From Hyphomicrobiales bacterium (GTDB taxonomy: Bacteria > Pseudomonadota > Alphaproteobacteria > Rhizobiales > Rhizobiaceae): 64,000 nucleotides of DNA. Under the pieces are notes generated by a model, which ran no database searches, had not been told where the DNA came from, and worked only from the letters and a program-made list of their open reading frames with translations. Position numbers and translations under genes: made by a program. Positions 53,971-64,000 of the stretch are shown here, one piece after another (the stretch's first letter is position 1; every line of letters begins with the position of its first letter). The stretch lies in NCBI GenBank assembly GCA_900467685.1, contig UBQX01000029.1, positions 62,001 to 126,000 of the forward strand. The letters run 5' to 3'.

Positions 53971-54099
53971 AGGGAATAAAAAACCGGCGACGGCCATTGT
54001 CGCCTCTTGCGATAGAGTCAATGAAAGAGGTCGCTGCGGTTCAGCAGGCCACATGGGTCTGGGATGATGACGTCGCGTCGCCGGCGCGAGGCCTGAAGG

Positions 54100-55110
54100 T
54101 CAGCCGGAGGCGCGCTCCACGAGCTGGCACTCCACCTTGAGCTGGTCATGCGAGCTGTTCAGTCCACCGGCGATGTCCTGGATGAGTTCCACGGCCATGG
54201 AGCCCATCTCATACATGGGCAGGTGATAGGTCGTCAGCGGCGGTCGGGTGAACTGTGCGATGTCGCGATTGTCGAAGCCGACAACCGACACGTCTTCGGG
54301 AATGCGTTTGCCCAGTTCCTTCAGAGCTTCGATACAGCCGATGGCCATCAGGTCGTTGGCGCAGAAGATCCCGTCTGGCGGGCTCGGGAGCTTCATCAGC
54401 TCGTGGGTTTTTGTGTAGCCCGATGAAGGTTCCCAGTTGCCGTAATGAACGAGCTTCGGGTCGAAGGCGAGATCATTGCTGGCCAGCGCCTGCTTGTAGC
54501 CGTGCAGGCGGTCGCGCGGATTATCCAAGCCTTCCTGGCCGTTGATCAGGGCAATGCGCTTGCGCCCGTTGCGGATCATCCGCTCGGTGGCCGCGCGGGC
54601 TCCGGCAACGTCTCCGGGGATGATGGACGGCAGGCGGCGCTGCTGGTCATAGCAGTTGACGAGAACGGAAGGCGCGCGGAACAGCGCTTCCGGAGGCTCC
54701 ACCTTGCGGGTCAGGATAGTGCCAAAGATATAGCCCACGAGCGTCTGGCTTTCGCAGACCGAGAACACGGCCTCCTGCGGGTCTTCATCCTTGCGGTAAA
54801 CGCCCAGCGTCACGATCATGCCGAGTTCGAGGGCCTTTTGGCGCGCGCCTTCATAGGCCAGGGCCATCCAGGGGTCGGTCGTCAGTTCGTCGACGGCGAA
54901 AACGATGACCTTGTTGCCATTGCCGTTGGCGGAGGTCGTGCGATTGGAAAGCTTGTAGCCAAGTTCCGCAGCGGCATCGAAGACGCGTTTCCGTGTCGCT
55001 GCACTGAAACGCGCTCCGGAGCTGCCATTGAGAATGAGTGAGACTGTCGCCTGTGAGACGCCCGCTCGCGCGGCGACATCCATCATCGTGGGTTTCAATG
55101 CATTCTCCAT
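54100..55110 (-). CDS. LacI-family transcriptional regulator
   Basis: A 336-residue regulator with an N-terminal helix-turn-helix ([44 protein letters not shown]) and a periplasmic-binding-protein-like sugar domain ([94 protein letters not shown]). ATG 55110 is used; GTG 55122 is possible. It is 37 bases after the permease gene on the same strand, so it may close the ATPase-permease-LacI operon. Probable regulator of the surrounding sugar transporters. Confidence 0.94.
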   Translation of the reverse strand: MENALKPTMMDVAARAGVSQATVSLILNGSSGARFSAATRKRVFDAAAELGYKLSNRTTSANGNGNKVIVFAVDELTTDPWMALAYEGARQKALELGMIVTLGVYRKDEDPQEAVFSVCESQTLVGYIFGTILTRKVEPPEALFRAPSVLVNCYDQQRRLPSIIPGDVAGARAATERMIRNGRKRIALINGQEGLDNPRDRLHGYKQALASNDLAFDPKLVHYGNWEPSSGYTKTHELMKLPSPPDGIFCANDLMAIGCIEALKELGKRIPEDVSVVGFDNRDIAQFTRPPLTTYHLPMYEMGSMAVELIQDIAGGLNSSHDQLKVECQLVERASG

Positions 55111-55147
55111 GACCAATGCCACAGTTGGCTGTCATGCATTCCATCGT

Positions 55148-56137
55148 TCATGACCTGAAATGCCTGATCCGATCGAATGCCACGGCAACTATGATGAAGG
55201 TACCTATGAACATTCCCTGCCAGAATGTCGAGATACCCAAAAGGATCATCGAATTGCGGATGACCTCTATCAACAGCGCACCGAGGACCGCGCCAATCGC
55301 GGTGCCTTCGCCGCCAGCCAGATTTGCTCCGCCGATGACCGCAGCCGCAATCACGGTCAGTTCCATCGACTGGCCGAGATTCGTCGTGACGCTGCCGAGC
55401 CATCCGGCCATCAGGATCCCCGCCAGCCCCGCCGTGAAGGCGGAAAACATATAGATGCTGACCTTGATGCGTTTCACCGGAATGCCAGTGAGAAGTGCTG
55501 CGTTTTCGTTGCCGCCGATCGCGAAGACATACTGACCCCAGCGGGTCCATTTGAAGGCGAGTGAGATGATCATCGCCAGCAGCGCGAGCGCGTAGAGCGG
55601 GTGGGGGATGCCCAGTGTCGAGCCGCCGCCGATCCAGAGCAGCAGGCCATGGTCCGGCCCGAACTCCCACATCATCTTATTATCCGAGAGAACCATCGCG
55701 AGCGAGCGGACGCCGGACAGGGTTCCAAGCGTCACCACGAATGCGGGCATGCCCCCATAGGCGATGAGCAGTCCATTGAGCAGGCCGACGAGCAGCACGA
55801 TGCCGAGCGATAGACTTGCCGCGAGCCAGAATCCCATGCCGCCGGCCATGAGGACGCTGATCACCATCGCGCCGAGAACCACCGAGGAGCCGACGGAAAG
55901 GTCGATGCCGCCGGATGCAATCACGGTCGTCATGCCGATGGCGATAATGCCGACAAAGGCGAAGTTTCGCGCGACGTTGAAAAGGTTCCTCTCCGTCGCG
56001 AATGTGTCCGTCAACAGGGTGAGCGCGAGGCAGGCCACCACGGCGGCCACGAAGACCCAGAAAAGCTGAAGGTTCATCATGCGAGCGAGAAGGTTCCTGT
56101 GCTCGCTTCGCGCGATCGCGTGTTCGATTGTCGTCAT
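55148..56137 (-). CDS. CUT2 sugar ABC transporter permease, FrcC/RbsC type
   Basis: A 329-residue inner-membrane permease with GMTTVIASGGIDLSVGSSVVLGAMVISVLMAGGMG, NGLLIAYGGMPAFVVTLGTLSGVRSLAMVLSD, GQYVFAIGGNENAALLTGIPVKRIKVSIY and TNLGQSMELTVIAAAVIGGANLAGGEGTAIGAVLGALLIEVIRNSM. ATG 56137 has GGGAG upstream; ATG 56161 overlaps the ATPase gene. It pairs with the single-domain ATPase. No binding-protein gene lies on this strand, so it probably uses one from the divergent group. Confidence 0.94.
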   Translation of the reverse strand: MTTIEHAIARSEHRNLLARMMNLQLFWVFVAAVVACLALTLLTDTFATERNLFNVARNFAFVGIIAIGMTTVIASGGIDLSVGSSVVLGAMVISVLMAGGMGFWLAASLSLGIVLLVGLLNGLLIAYGGMPAFVVTLGTLSGVRSLAMVLSDNKMMWEFGPDHGLLLWIGGGSTLGIPHPLYALALLAMIISLAFKWTRWGQYVFAIGGNENAALLTGIPVKRIKVSIYMFSAFTAGLAGILMAGWLGSVTTNLGQSMELTVIAAAVIGGANLAGGEGTAIGAVLGALLIEVIRNSMILLGISTFWQGMFIGTFIIVAVAFDRIRHFRS

Positions 56138-56150
56138 TTGTCGCGTCTCC

Positions 56151-56891
56151 CTATGCTGCATCGATCGCGCCCGTAATCAATCCGGTCACCTCTTCGGGAG
56201 AGGATCGACTGGCCTCTTTGTTGGCGACGAGTTCGCCACGCCTCAGCACGGTGATCCTGTCGGCGACGCTGAAGACGTCCGGCATCCGGTGGGAAATGAG
56301 GATCACGGTGATGCCCTGGTCCCGCAACCGGCGGATCAGGTCGAGCACTTCCTGCACCTGCCGCACCGAAATGGCGGCCGTTGGCTCATCCATCATCACA
56401 ATCTTGGGTTTCGACAGGAGCGTGCGCGCAATGGCGACTGCCTGGCGCTGGCCGCCGGACATTTTCCGGACGAGATCGCGCGGGCGGGTCTCGGATTTCA
56501 GCTGCTTGAAAAGGTCGGCCGCCACCTCGTTCATGTGGCGGTAGTCGACATATCTGAGCGGTCCCAGCCTCGCCATTGCCTCGCGGCCGAGGAATACGTT
56601 CGAGGCTGCGGAGAGATTGTCGCAAAGCGCAAGATCCTGATAGACGACCTCGATGCCCTCTCTCTGCGCATCCTTCGGTTTGTGAAAGACGACCGGTTTG
56701 CCGTCGATTTTCAACTCGCCCGCGGACGGAGCGAAGTTCCCGGCAATGATTTTGACCAGCGTGCTCTTGCCCGCCCCGTTGTCACCCATCAGACCCAGAA
56801 CCTGACCGGGTTCCAGTGAAAGGGAAACCGAGGACAGGGCCTGGATCGCCCCGTAACTCTTCGATATCCCCGACAAAACCAGCCTGGACAT
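56151..56891 (-). CDS. single-domain sugar ABC transporter ATPase, FrcA type
   Basis: A 246-residue ATPase with one nucleotide-binding domain: Walker A GDNGAGKS (~37-44), VVYQDLALCDNLSAASNVFLGRE, signature MSGGQRQAVAIARTLL, Walker B IVMMDEPTAAISV and SHRMPDVFSVADRITVL. It resembles the fructose-importer FrcA rather than the tandem RbsA. It would work as a homodimer with the permease at 55148-56137. ATG 56891 follows GGGGAGGAG; upstream in-frame starts are less likely. Confidence 0.95.
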   Translation of the reverse strand: MSRLVLSGISKSYGAIQALSSVSLSLEPGQVLGLMGDNGAGKSTLVKIIAGNFAPSAGELKIDGKPVVFHKPKDAQREGIEVVYQDLALCDNLSAASNVFLGREAMARLGPLRYVDYRHMNEVAADLFKQLKSETRPRDLVRKMSGGQRQAVAIARTLLSKPKIVMMDEPTAAISVRQVQEVLDLIRRLRDQGITVILISHRMPDVFSVADRITVLRRGELVANKEASRSSPEEVTGLITGAIDAA

Positions 56892-56981
56892 GCGCGGCTC
56901 CTCCCCATTTTTTGAAGCAGAACAAGGCGTTTCCTCCTGCCTCGTTCTCCCGTCGCCCATCGCGAATAAATTAATAATAGC

Positions 56982-57009
56982 TTGACTTAATATTATTAGT
57001 AAATAAATA
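56982..57009 (+). promoter_or_regulatory. putative promoter with TAATATTA operator
   Basis: TTGACT (56982-56987) and TAAATA (57004-57009) are 16 bases apart and point to the epimerase operon starting at 57049. The palindrome TAATATTA (56988-56995) lies in the spacer. The AT-rich region also divides the divergent ATPase gene, whose promoter must be nearby. Confidence 0.45.
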
Positions 57010-57048
57010 TCTCAACCAAAGAGAGAAAAATAGCAAGTGGGGGAACGC

Positions 57049-58029
57049 ATGAAGCTGCTGGTGACAGGTGCGGCCGGAAAAGTGGGGCACGCCTTTCTGC
57101 CTGCCTTCCTGAACGCGCCGCGGTTTTCCAGCTGGGAGGTTGTCGCGCTTTGCCACAACCGGGTCATCGAAGCCGGCGAACGGGTGCACGTGGTGCGCGG
57201 TTCGATCTCGGATGAGGCCATTGTTGCGCAGGCGCTCGATGGCGTGTCGCATGTCCTGCATCTGGCAGCCGTCAAGGAGACGCCGGATCTCGCCATCGAT
57301 GTCGCCCTGAAGGGCCTCTATCTGTTGCTCGAAAGGTTCCGCGTCTCGGCAGACGCGCGTCAGTTCATGCTGCTCAGCGGCGATTGCGTCGTCGGCCATA
57401 TCTTTCAGGATTACGCGGCGCCCATCACCGAAGAGGCGCCGCGTCGGGCCTATCCGGGCAGCTATGCGCTGACCAAGGTCCTCGAAGAGGTGATGCTGGA
57501 ACAGTACGCGATCCAGTACGGGCTCAACGTGACGACGCTGCGCGCGCCCTGGATCATGGAGAAGGACGACTTCCGCTACGCGCTCCGGCTGGACGACACG
57601 CAGTTCGGCGGGCCGGCGTGGGACACGCTCATCGACCAGATGACGCTCGAACGGGCGCGGCGCGGCGGCTACTACCCGGTCATGAAGGATGTGAACGGAG
57701 ACTACCTCAAGCGGAACTTCGTCCATGTCGACGATCTGGTCGAGGCAATCCTGCTCTCGCTCGATAACCCCCGCGCCTATGGCGAGCTGTTCAATATCGC
57801 AATGAGCGAGCCGGTCGATTACGGCGCGCTGGGGCCGTTGCTCGACAGGATCGAACGGCTTGAGGGGCTCGAGATCGAGACCCCTTTTCACAGCAACTGG
57901 CTCGACAGCACCAAGGCCCGGAAGGTGCTTGGCTGGAACCCTTCGGTCGACCTCGAGACGTTGGTCGAACGTGCATGGAAATACCGGCGCGGGGAGGGAG
58001 ACCCGCGCATCGTCTGGTATCCCGGCTGA
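57049..58029 (+). CDS. NAD-dependent epimerase/dehydratase (SDR extended)
   Basis: A 326-residue Rossmann-fold protein with the GXXGXXG motif (KLLVTGAAGKVG), a DxxHLAA segment (VSHVLHLAA), and YALTKVLEE, where the YxxxK form of the catalytic pair is Tyr-Ala-Leu-Thr-Lys. It probably oxidises or epimerises a sugar or sugar nucleotide; uronate dehydrogenases belong to this superfamily. ATG 57049 follows GGGGGA. It is the first gene of a plus-strand run with two sugar-binding proteins, an ATPase and a permease, so it likely acts on the imported sugar. Confidence 0.88.
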   Translation: MKLLVTGAAGKVGHAFLPAFLNAPRFSSWEVVALCHNRVIEAGERVHVVRGSISDEAIVAQALDGVSHVLHLAAVKETPDLAIDVALKGLYLLLERFRVSADARQFMLLSGDCVVGHIFQDYAAPITEEAPRRAYPGSYALTKVLEEVMLEQYAIQYGLNVTTLRAPWIMEKDDFRYALRLDDTQFGGPAWDTLIDQMTLERARRGGYYPVMKDVNGDYLKRNFVHVDDLVEAILLSLDNPRAYGELFNIAMSEPVDYGALGPLLDRIERLEGLEIETPFHSNWLDSTKARKVLGWNPSVDLETLVERAWKYRRGEGDPRIVWYPG

Positions 58030-58071
58030 GGACGCTTCCTTCGTCGGCTTTTGCAAAGGAGGAGAAGTGCA

Positions 58072-59064
58072 ATGAAATTGAGATACTTGGCAATGACCGC
58101 CCTTTCGGCGATCGCGTTTTATGCCGGCCACGCCGGTGCCGCCGACAAGAAGACACTGGCCATCGTTGTGAAGGGACTGGACAACCCCTTCTTCGAGCAG
58201 ATCAACCTGGGTTGCAAGAAGTGGCTCTCGGAACACCCCGACAGCGAATACAAATGCCTCTACACGGGACCAGCCTCATCGGCCGACGAGGCTGGTGAAG
58301 TCCAGATCGTCGACGACCTTCTGACCAAGGGCGTCGCCGCGATCGCGATTTCGCCGTCGAATGCGCCGGCCATGGCCAACCGGATTCGCGAAATCGCGCC
58401 CAAGGTTCCCGTCATGACAATCGATGCCGACTTCCTCGAGGCGGACCGGAAGCTGCGCCAGACCTATCTGGGAACCGACAACTATCTGATGGGCGTGAAG
58501 ATGGCCGAGCAGGCCAAGGCGCTCAAGGCGAAGGGCGGGTCTGTCTGCCTGCAGCTCGGTAACGTCGCGGCAGCCAATATCAATGCCCGCGCGCAAGGGT
58601 TCCGCGACACCCTGGCAGGCGCGAAGAATGTCGACAGACTGACCGGGCAGAACGGCTGGAAGGAAATCGAGGGTTGCCCCGTCTTCACCAATGACCAGGC
58701 CGATCTAGCCAATCAGCAGATGTCGGATGTCTTCACGGCCCATGCCGACCTCGATGCCTTCATCCTGATCGGCGGTTGGGCGCAGTTTGCCCCGCAGGCT
58801 TATACCCAGGTCACCAACCAGGTAATGGACAAGCTGAAATCGAAGAAGCTCGTGATCATCGCCGGCGATACCTTGCCGCCGCAGACGCAAGCCTTCCGTG
58901 AGGGACGCAGTCACGCGCAGGTCGGCCAGCGGCCTTTCGAAATGGGTTATCGCGCACCGGATGTCATGATCCAGCTGATCAAGGGCGAGAAGGTCGATGA
59001 CCCGCTTTACACCGGTCTCGACGTCTGCACGGCCGAAGCGCCGGGCTTCTGCGAGAAGAACTGA
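58072..59064 (+). CDS. sugar ABC transporter substrate-binding protein, FrcB/RbsB type
   Basis: A 330-residue periplasmic protein with a signal peptide (MKLRYLAMTALSAIAFYAGHAGA) and the type-1 sugar-binding fold: TLAIVVKGLDNPFFEQINLGCKKW, YTGPASSADEAGEVQIVDDLLTKGVAAIAISPSNAPAM, DADFLEADRKLRQTYLGTDNYLMG and a C-terminal DVCTAEAPGFCEKN. Five Cys suggest disulfides. ATG 58072 has AAGGAGGAG. It could serve the divergent FrcA/FrcC-type pair, which lacks its own binding protein, or the RbsA/RbsC pair downstream. A strong hairpin separates it from the next binding protein. Confidence 0.94.
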   Translation: MKLRYLAMTALSAIAFYAGHAGAADKKTLAIVVKGLDNPFFEQINLGCKKWLSEHPDSEYKCLYTGPASSADEAGEVQIVDDLLTKGVAAIAISPSNAPAMANRIREIAPKVPVMTIDADFLEADRKLRQTYLGTDNYLMGVKMAEQAKALKAKGGSVCLQLGNVAAANINARAQGFRDTLAGAKNVDRLTGQNGWKEIEGCPVFTNDQADLANQQMSDVFTAHADLDAFILIGGWAQFAPQAYTQVTNQVMDKLKSKKLVIIAGDTLPPQTQAFREGRSHAQVGQRPFEMGYRAPDVMIQLIKGEKVDDPLYTGLDVCTAEAPGFCEKN

Positions 59065-59118
59065 GACCTCCGGGCGGGGCAGTCGGCCCACATCGATCTT
59101 GCGCCGCTCAATACGGAC

Positions 59119-59151
59119 GTTCCGGAGCGCAGAGGTTCCGCGCTCCGGAAC
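59119..59151 (+). terminator. strong stem-loop between two binding-protein genes
   Basis: A perfect 12-bp stem (59119-59130 with 59140-59151) with a 9-base loop, 55 bases after the first binding-protein stop. It could terminate or stabilise that message. Confidence 0.65.
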
Positions 59152-59206
59152 GCTATCTTCAACCTGAAAAATTGCGGTCCGGTGGAGCGGGCCTTGGGAG
59201 GACATC

Positions 59207-60154
59207 ATGAAGAAGATTATCGGAATTTCGGCCCTTGCGGCGCTCGCGCTGAGCGCCACGACGGCCATGGCCGCAGACAAGCCGGCGCTGGCTTTTGTCG
59301 TCAATGCGGCCTCTGATTTCTGGAAGCTCGCCGAAGCCGGCGTAAAGGCGGCACAGAAAGAACTGCCGGGGTATGAACTGCAATTCCGCTACCCCGCGCA
59401 GGGGACGGCGGCCCTGCAGAACGCATTGATGGACGATCTGGTCGCCGCCGGCACGGACGCGATCATGATTTCGTCCGCCGATCCGAAGAACTCGATCGAT
59501 GCGTTCAACCGGATCGCCGGGCAGGTGCCGCTGTTCACCACAGATAGCGACGCGCCGCAGTCCAAGCGCATTGCCTATCTCGGCTCGTCCAACACGGATG
59601 CCGGCGTGCAGGCCGGGGAGATCGCCGTAAAGGCCCTGCCCAAGGGCGGCAAGTGCATGGGCTTTGTCGGGTTCCTCGGGGCCGACAACGCGAAGGAGCG
59701 TATCGCCGGGTTCAGGAAAGCCGTCGAGGGCAAGGGCATCGAACTGGTCGATGTTCGCGGCGACGATGTAGACTTTCCCCGGGCCCGCTCGAATGTCGAC
59801 GACGTGCTGGCAGCCAATCCGGAAATCACCTGCATGGTCGGGTTCTATTCCTACAATCCGCCCAAGATCTACGAAGCGTTGAAAGCAGCCGGCAAGCTCG
59901 GCAAGATCACGGTCGTGGCCTTTGATGAAGATCCGGTCACGCTGGGCGCGGTGAAGGACGGATCCTTTGCCGGGACGGTTGTTCAGGATCCGTATCAATG
60001 GGGATACCAGGGCATGAAGCTGATGGCGTCCTATCTCGAAGGCGACAAGTCCAAGGTTCCGCAGAACGGGCTCATCATCGTGCCGACAAAGGTGATCGAC
60101 AAGGCGAATGTCGATGCCTTCTCGGCCGAGTTGAAGGCGCGCATCGGCGGCTGA
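59207..60154 (+). CDS. sugar ABC transporter substrate-binding protein, RbsB type
   Basis: A 315-residue periplasmic protein with a signal peptide (MKKIIGISALAALALSATTAMAADK). Fold-1 features include LAFVVNAASDFWKLAEAGVKAAQKEL, YPAQGTAALQNALMDDLVAAGTDAIMISSADPKNSIDAFNRIAGQVPLFTTDSDAP, RIAYLGSSNTDAGVQAGEIAVKALP and VVAFDEDPVTLGAVKDGSFAGTVVQDPYQWGYQGM. ATG 59207 follows GGGAGGACATC. It precedes the tandem ATPase and permease and should be their binding protein. Confidence 0.95.
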   Translation: MKKIIGISALAALALSATTAMAADKPALAFVVNAASDFWKLAEAGVKAAQKELPGYELQFRYPAQGTAALQNALMDDLVAAGTDAIMISSADPKNSIDAFNRIAGQVPLFTTDSDAPQSKRIAYLGSSNTDAGVQAGEIAVKALPKGGKCMGFVGFLGADNAKERIAGFRKAVEGKGIELVDVRGDDVDFPRARSNVDDVLAANPEITCMVGFYSYNPPKIYEALKAAGKLGKITVVAFDEDPVTLGAVKDGSFAGTVVQDPYQWGYQGMKLMASYLEGDKSKVPQNGLIIVPTKVIDKANVDAFSAELKARIGG

Positions 60155-60176
60155 GCGGACATTAATCTCAATGCTG

Positions 60177-60206
60177 GCCTGCGCGCAGCCAAACATGCGC
60201 GCAGGC
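60177..60206 (+). terminator. stem-loop after binding-protein gene
   Basis: A perfect 11-bp stem (60177-60187 with 60196-60206, 8-base loop) 22 bases after the binding-protein stop and before the ATPase gene. Confidence 0.6.
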
Positions 60207-60231
60207 CCATGAGTTGAGCCTCGGAGCGCGC

Positions 60232-61734
<1,503 letters not shown>

Positions 61735-61744
61735 GAAGATGCAC

Positions 61745-62743
61745 ATGCACAAGAAAGATCTGGGCCTTGCGGTACTCGTCCTTTGCGTCGGCGCGGTCGT
61801 TGCCTTCGTCAATCCAAGGTTCATCTCGCCGGTCAATCTGGCCAATACGGCAAACCTCATAGGACTTTTCGGCCTGTTCTCGATCGCCGAAGCCTTCGTC
61901 ATCGTGACGGGCGGGATCGAGCTTTCCATCGGCTCGGTCATTGCGCTTCTGGGCGTCATCTTTATCGATCTCATCGCTGTCTGGGGCATTGCCTGGCCGA
62001 TATCGCTGGCGATCGTGCTGGGACTGGGCGTCTTGATCGGCCTGCTGCACGGATGGCTGGTCACCCGGCTTCACCTCCAGCCATTCGTCGTCACGCTCTG
62101 CGGTCTCCTGATCTACCGTGGCGTGGCCCGCTTCTACACCAGGGATGGAACGGCGGGGTTCAGCTTCGGATCGGACTTCCCAATGCTCGAACACATCGTT
62201 GCCGGGCGCACGGCCGGGATACCGCATTCGGTCCTCGCCTTTGGCCTGGCCGCGGTCATCGCATGGTTCATCCTGCATCGCACGGTGTTCGGCCGCCATC
62301 TCTTCGCGGTCGGCAAAAACGAAGTGGCGGCGCGCTATGCGGGGATCGACACCCGCCGGGTGATCGTGTCCGCTTACGTGCTCTGCATTTTCCTCACCGC
62401 CGTCTCGGCCGTCTTCTTCGCGATGTACACACGCTCGGTCCAGCCGGCGTCGCACGGGAATTTCTACGAACTCTACGGGATCGCGGCCGCGGTGCTTGGC
62501 GGTTTTTCCCTGCGCGGCGGCGAAGGGTCCATTGTCGGCGTGGTGCTCGGTGTCATCCTGCTTCAGGTTCTGCAGAACCTCGTCAATCTGCTGGGTATTC
62601 CCTCGTCGCTGAACTTCGCCGTCATGGGCAGCGTCATCCTCGTCGGCGTGATCGCGGACACGCAGATCAGCGCCTACCGGGAGCGGCGGCGGCATATGGC
62701 AACAATGGCGGGCCTTGCGAAGCCGGCGGCGGACGCCGGCTGA
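61745..62743 (+). CDS. CUT2 sugar ABC transporter permease, RbsC type
   Basis: A 332-residue inner-membrane permease with VIVTGGIELSIGSVIALLGVIF, GWLVTRLHLQPFVVTLCGLLIYRGVARF, GRHLFAVGKNEVAARYAGIDTRR and GNFYELYGIAAAVLGGFSLRGGEGSIVGVVLGVILLQVLQNLVNLLG. AGGAAG at 61733-61738 is correctly spaced for ATG 61745, with ATG 61739 a weaker choice. Last gene of the epimerase/binding-protein operon. Confidence 0.95.
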   Translation: MHKKDLGLAVLVLCVGAVVAFVNPRFISPVNLANTANLIGLFGLFSIAEAFVIVTGGIELSIGSVIALLGVIFIDLIAVWGIAWPISLAIVLGLGVLIGLLHGWLVTRLHLQPFVVTLCGLLIYRGVARFYTRDGTAGFSFGSDFPMLEHIVAGRTAGIPHSVLAFGLAAVIAWFILHRTVFGRHLFAVGKNEVAARYAGIDTRRVIVSAYVLCIFLTAVSAVFFAMYTRSVQPASHGNFYELYGIAAAVLGGFSLRGGEGSIVGVVLGVILLQVLQNLVNLLGIPSSLNFAVMGSVILVGVIADTQISAYRERRRHMATMAGLAKPAADAG

Positions 62744-62865
62744 GCGTTTCTCTATGTCGGTAGACTCCGTTCGACGGTGGCAGGCCGGGCGAGGCGGGAC
62801 ATTGACTGAGGGCCGATCTGCTGACGGATGCGGACCGTCCAGAGGCATTTGAGTGCGGCCTCGTC

Positions 62866-64000
62866 CTAAGACCTGCCGTCTCCGGGACGAGACGCTGAGG
62901 ACGTCGTGGCGATCGGGATGGTGACTTCCGCCTCGAAGCCGCTCGAGCGGCCGCGTGCCGGCGAAAGGAGCCGGAGTGATCCGTCTGTCCGCTCGCAGAT
63001 GGTCCGGACGATTGCCAGCCCCAGCCCGCTGCCCTCGTTTGTCTTGCCACCGCGCTCGAAACGATCTTCCAGCCGGGCCAGCAAGTCTGGCGGAATGGTG
63101 GTGGCCTCGTTGACGACACGCAGGACGCCGGTTTCATCGAACGAAACGTCAATGGGCTTCCCCGGTGCCCCGTGTCGTAGGGCATTCTCGATCAGATTGC
63201 GGACGAGGATTCCGAAGATGTCCGGGTCCATGTCGGAAAGGACCGGGGAACCGGGTCTCGAGAGCGCAATCTCCGCGTCGCCGGCCAGATGTCTGATGTC
63301 GCCGACCACGATGTCGAGAACCGGACGAAGATCGCCAGCCACATCCTTGCGCATTTGTCCGCCCTCGACACGAGCAAGCTGCATCAGTTTCTCGGACAGC
63401 CGGGCCAGGCGTTTCAAGGTTGCTTCGATCTCGCCCGCGCGCCGGCGCACGTTTTCGTCGGAGGTTTCACTTCGCAGGCGTTGGGACTGCGCTATGGCAC
63501 CGGCCAGCGGTGTGCGCAATTCATGCGCGGCGTTGGCGGCAAAGGTCCGCTCGGCTTCGAATGCTGCGCGCAATCTCGTCAGGAGCTGATTGAGCTCGGC
63601 CACGGCGGGTTCGAGTTCGGCCGGCGGGGCATGTTCGACAGCGATGGGCGACAGGTCATAGGCGCCACGGGCAGCAAGCGCGCCGCTGAGTTCCCGCACC
63701 GGTGTCAGGCTGCGGCGCACGGCAAAGGCGATGCCGAGGAGGCTGAGCGGGATCATCGCAACGAGGGGAAGGCCGAGAGAGAGCTGCATCCGCCAGGCGA
63801 GCTGCTGTCTGTGTGCGAGGGGTTCGGCCACGGTGATCGTGATGCTGCCGCGCAGGGCCTCTTCGCTGTAGAAGCGATAGTTGCGATCCTCGCTGAAGCC
63901 GACCCCCGCAAAAGCCGGGAAAATGGAGGCGTCTGCCTTATGCGATTGCAGCAGAACCTTGCCGTCAGCATTGCGCACCACATAGGTGAAGAACTCGTCA
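62866..64000 (-). CDS. sensor histidine kinase, 5'-truncated by the window edge
   Basis: The frame runs off the right edge; the GTG at 63981 is internal, since the codons before it read DEFFTYVVRNADGK. What is present is a QseC/TctE-type sensor: the end of a periplasmic domain, a membrane span (LGLPLVAMIPLSLLGIAFAV), a HAMP-like region (RSLTPVRELSGALAARGAYDLSPI), HisKA with AANAAHELRTPLAGAIAQ, and HATPase with NLIENALRHG, GSGLGLAIVRTI. It would pair with a response regulator outside the window. It is convergent with the sugar operon. Confidence 0.93.
   Translation of the reverse strand, partial: DEFFTYVVRNADGKVLLQSHKADASIFPAFAGVGFSEDRNYRFYSEEALRGSITITVAEPLAHRQQLAWRMQLSLGLPLVAMIPLSLLGIAFAVRRSLTPVRELSGALAARGAYDLSPIAVEHAPPAELEPAVAELNQLLTRLRAAFEAERTFAANAAHELRTPLAGAIAQSQRLRSETSDENVRRRAGEIEATLKRLARLSEKLMQLARVEGGQMRKDVAGDLRPVLDIVVGDIRHLAGDAEIALSRPGSPVLSDMDPDIFGILVRNLIENALRHGAPGKPIDVSFDETGVLRVVNEATTIPPDLLARLEDRFERGGKTNEGSGLGLAIVRTICERTDGSLRLLSPARGRSSGFEAEVTIPIATTSSASRPGDGRS

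Noticed and set aside
62866-63981. Sensor kinase starting at GTG 63981
   Set aside because: The frame remains open to the window edge and encodes a plausible continuation of the periplasmic domain, so the gene is truncated rather than starting there.

Overview
The window looks like a chromosomal or chromid segment from an alphaproteobacterium of the Rhizobiales, probably near Rhizobium/Agrobacterium/Shinella. The reasons are its high GC, the density of ABC uptake operons, EcfG/RpoE2-type promoters (GGAAC...GTT), a clade-2 catalase with a DJ-1-like tail, a KaiC-like ATPase and HDFNN-type hybrid kinases. The genus is an inference. I saw no tRNA, rRNA, CRISPR array, insertion sequence or phage gene.

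Region 1 (1-12.7 kb) is a stress and signalling island: the tail of a general-stress protein, a ferritin-like DUF892 protein, catalase KatE, a SnoaL-fold protein, a tandem-domain KaiC-like ATPase followed by a hybrid histidine kinase with no ordinary start codon, a lone receiver protein and a 1496-residue double hybrid kinase. Three EcfG-type promoters lie upstream of the DUF892 gene, kaiC and the receiver gene, so the island probably belongs to the general stress response.

Region 2 (13.4-40.6 kb) is a catabolic district for uronate-containing oligosaccharides. It holds a dipeptide/oligosaccharide-type ABC importer (13.4-18.7 kb), a minus-strand operon of eight genes (27.7 down to 18.8 kb: sugar ABC importer, GH88 unsaturated glucuronyl hydrolase, DUF624, DUF2264, KduI), a divergent heparinase-like lyase with a carbohydrate-binding-like partner, a FadR-type regulator, the glucuronate route uxuA-uxaC-uxuB, a second GntR regulator and a further iron/polyamine-type ABC importer. 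Imported oligosaccharides would be cut in the cytoplasm and fed as unsaturated uronate or glucuronate toward 2-keto-3-deoxygluconate. KduD, KdgK and the aldolase are not in the window.

Region 3 (40.7-45.5 kb) is the most unusual part: a compact minus-strand cluster of XRE regulator, SARP/TPR regulator, an 85-residue peptide ending in three exact-length heptapeptide repeats around Gly-Leu-His-Glu, a YcaO enzyme and a TfuA partner, with a small unknown gene downstream. It reads as a ribosomal peptide modification cluster, most likely installing backbone thioamides, since the repeats hold no Cys or Thr and only one Ser.

Region 4 (45.9-64.0 kb) has two FAD oxidoreductases (one is LhgO) and then three ribose-type (CUT2) ABC systems around a LacI regulator and an NAD-dependent epimerase/dehydrogenase. 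It ends with a 5'-truncated sensor kinase running off the window. Across regions 2 and 4, every one of the six ABC binding-protein genes is followed by a perfect stem-loop before the next gene, a likely device for differential expression.
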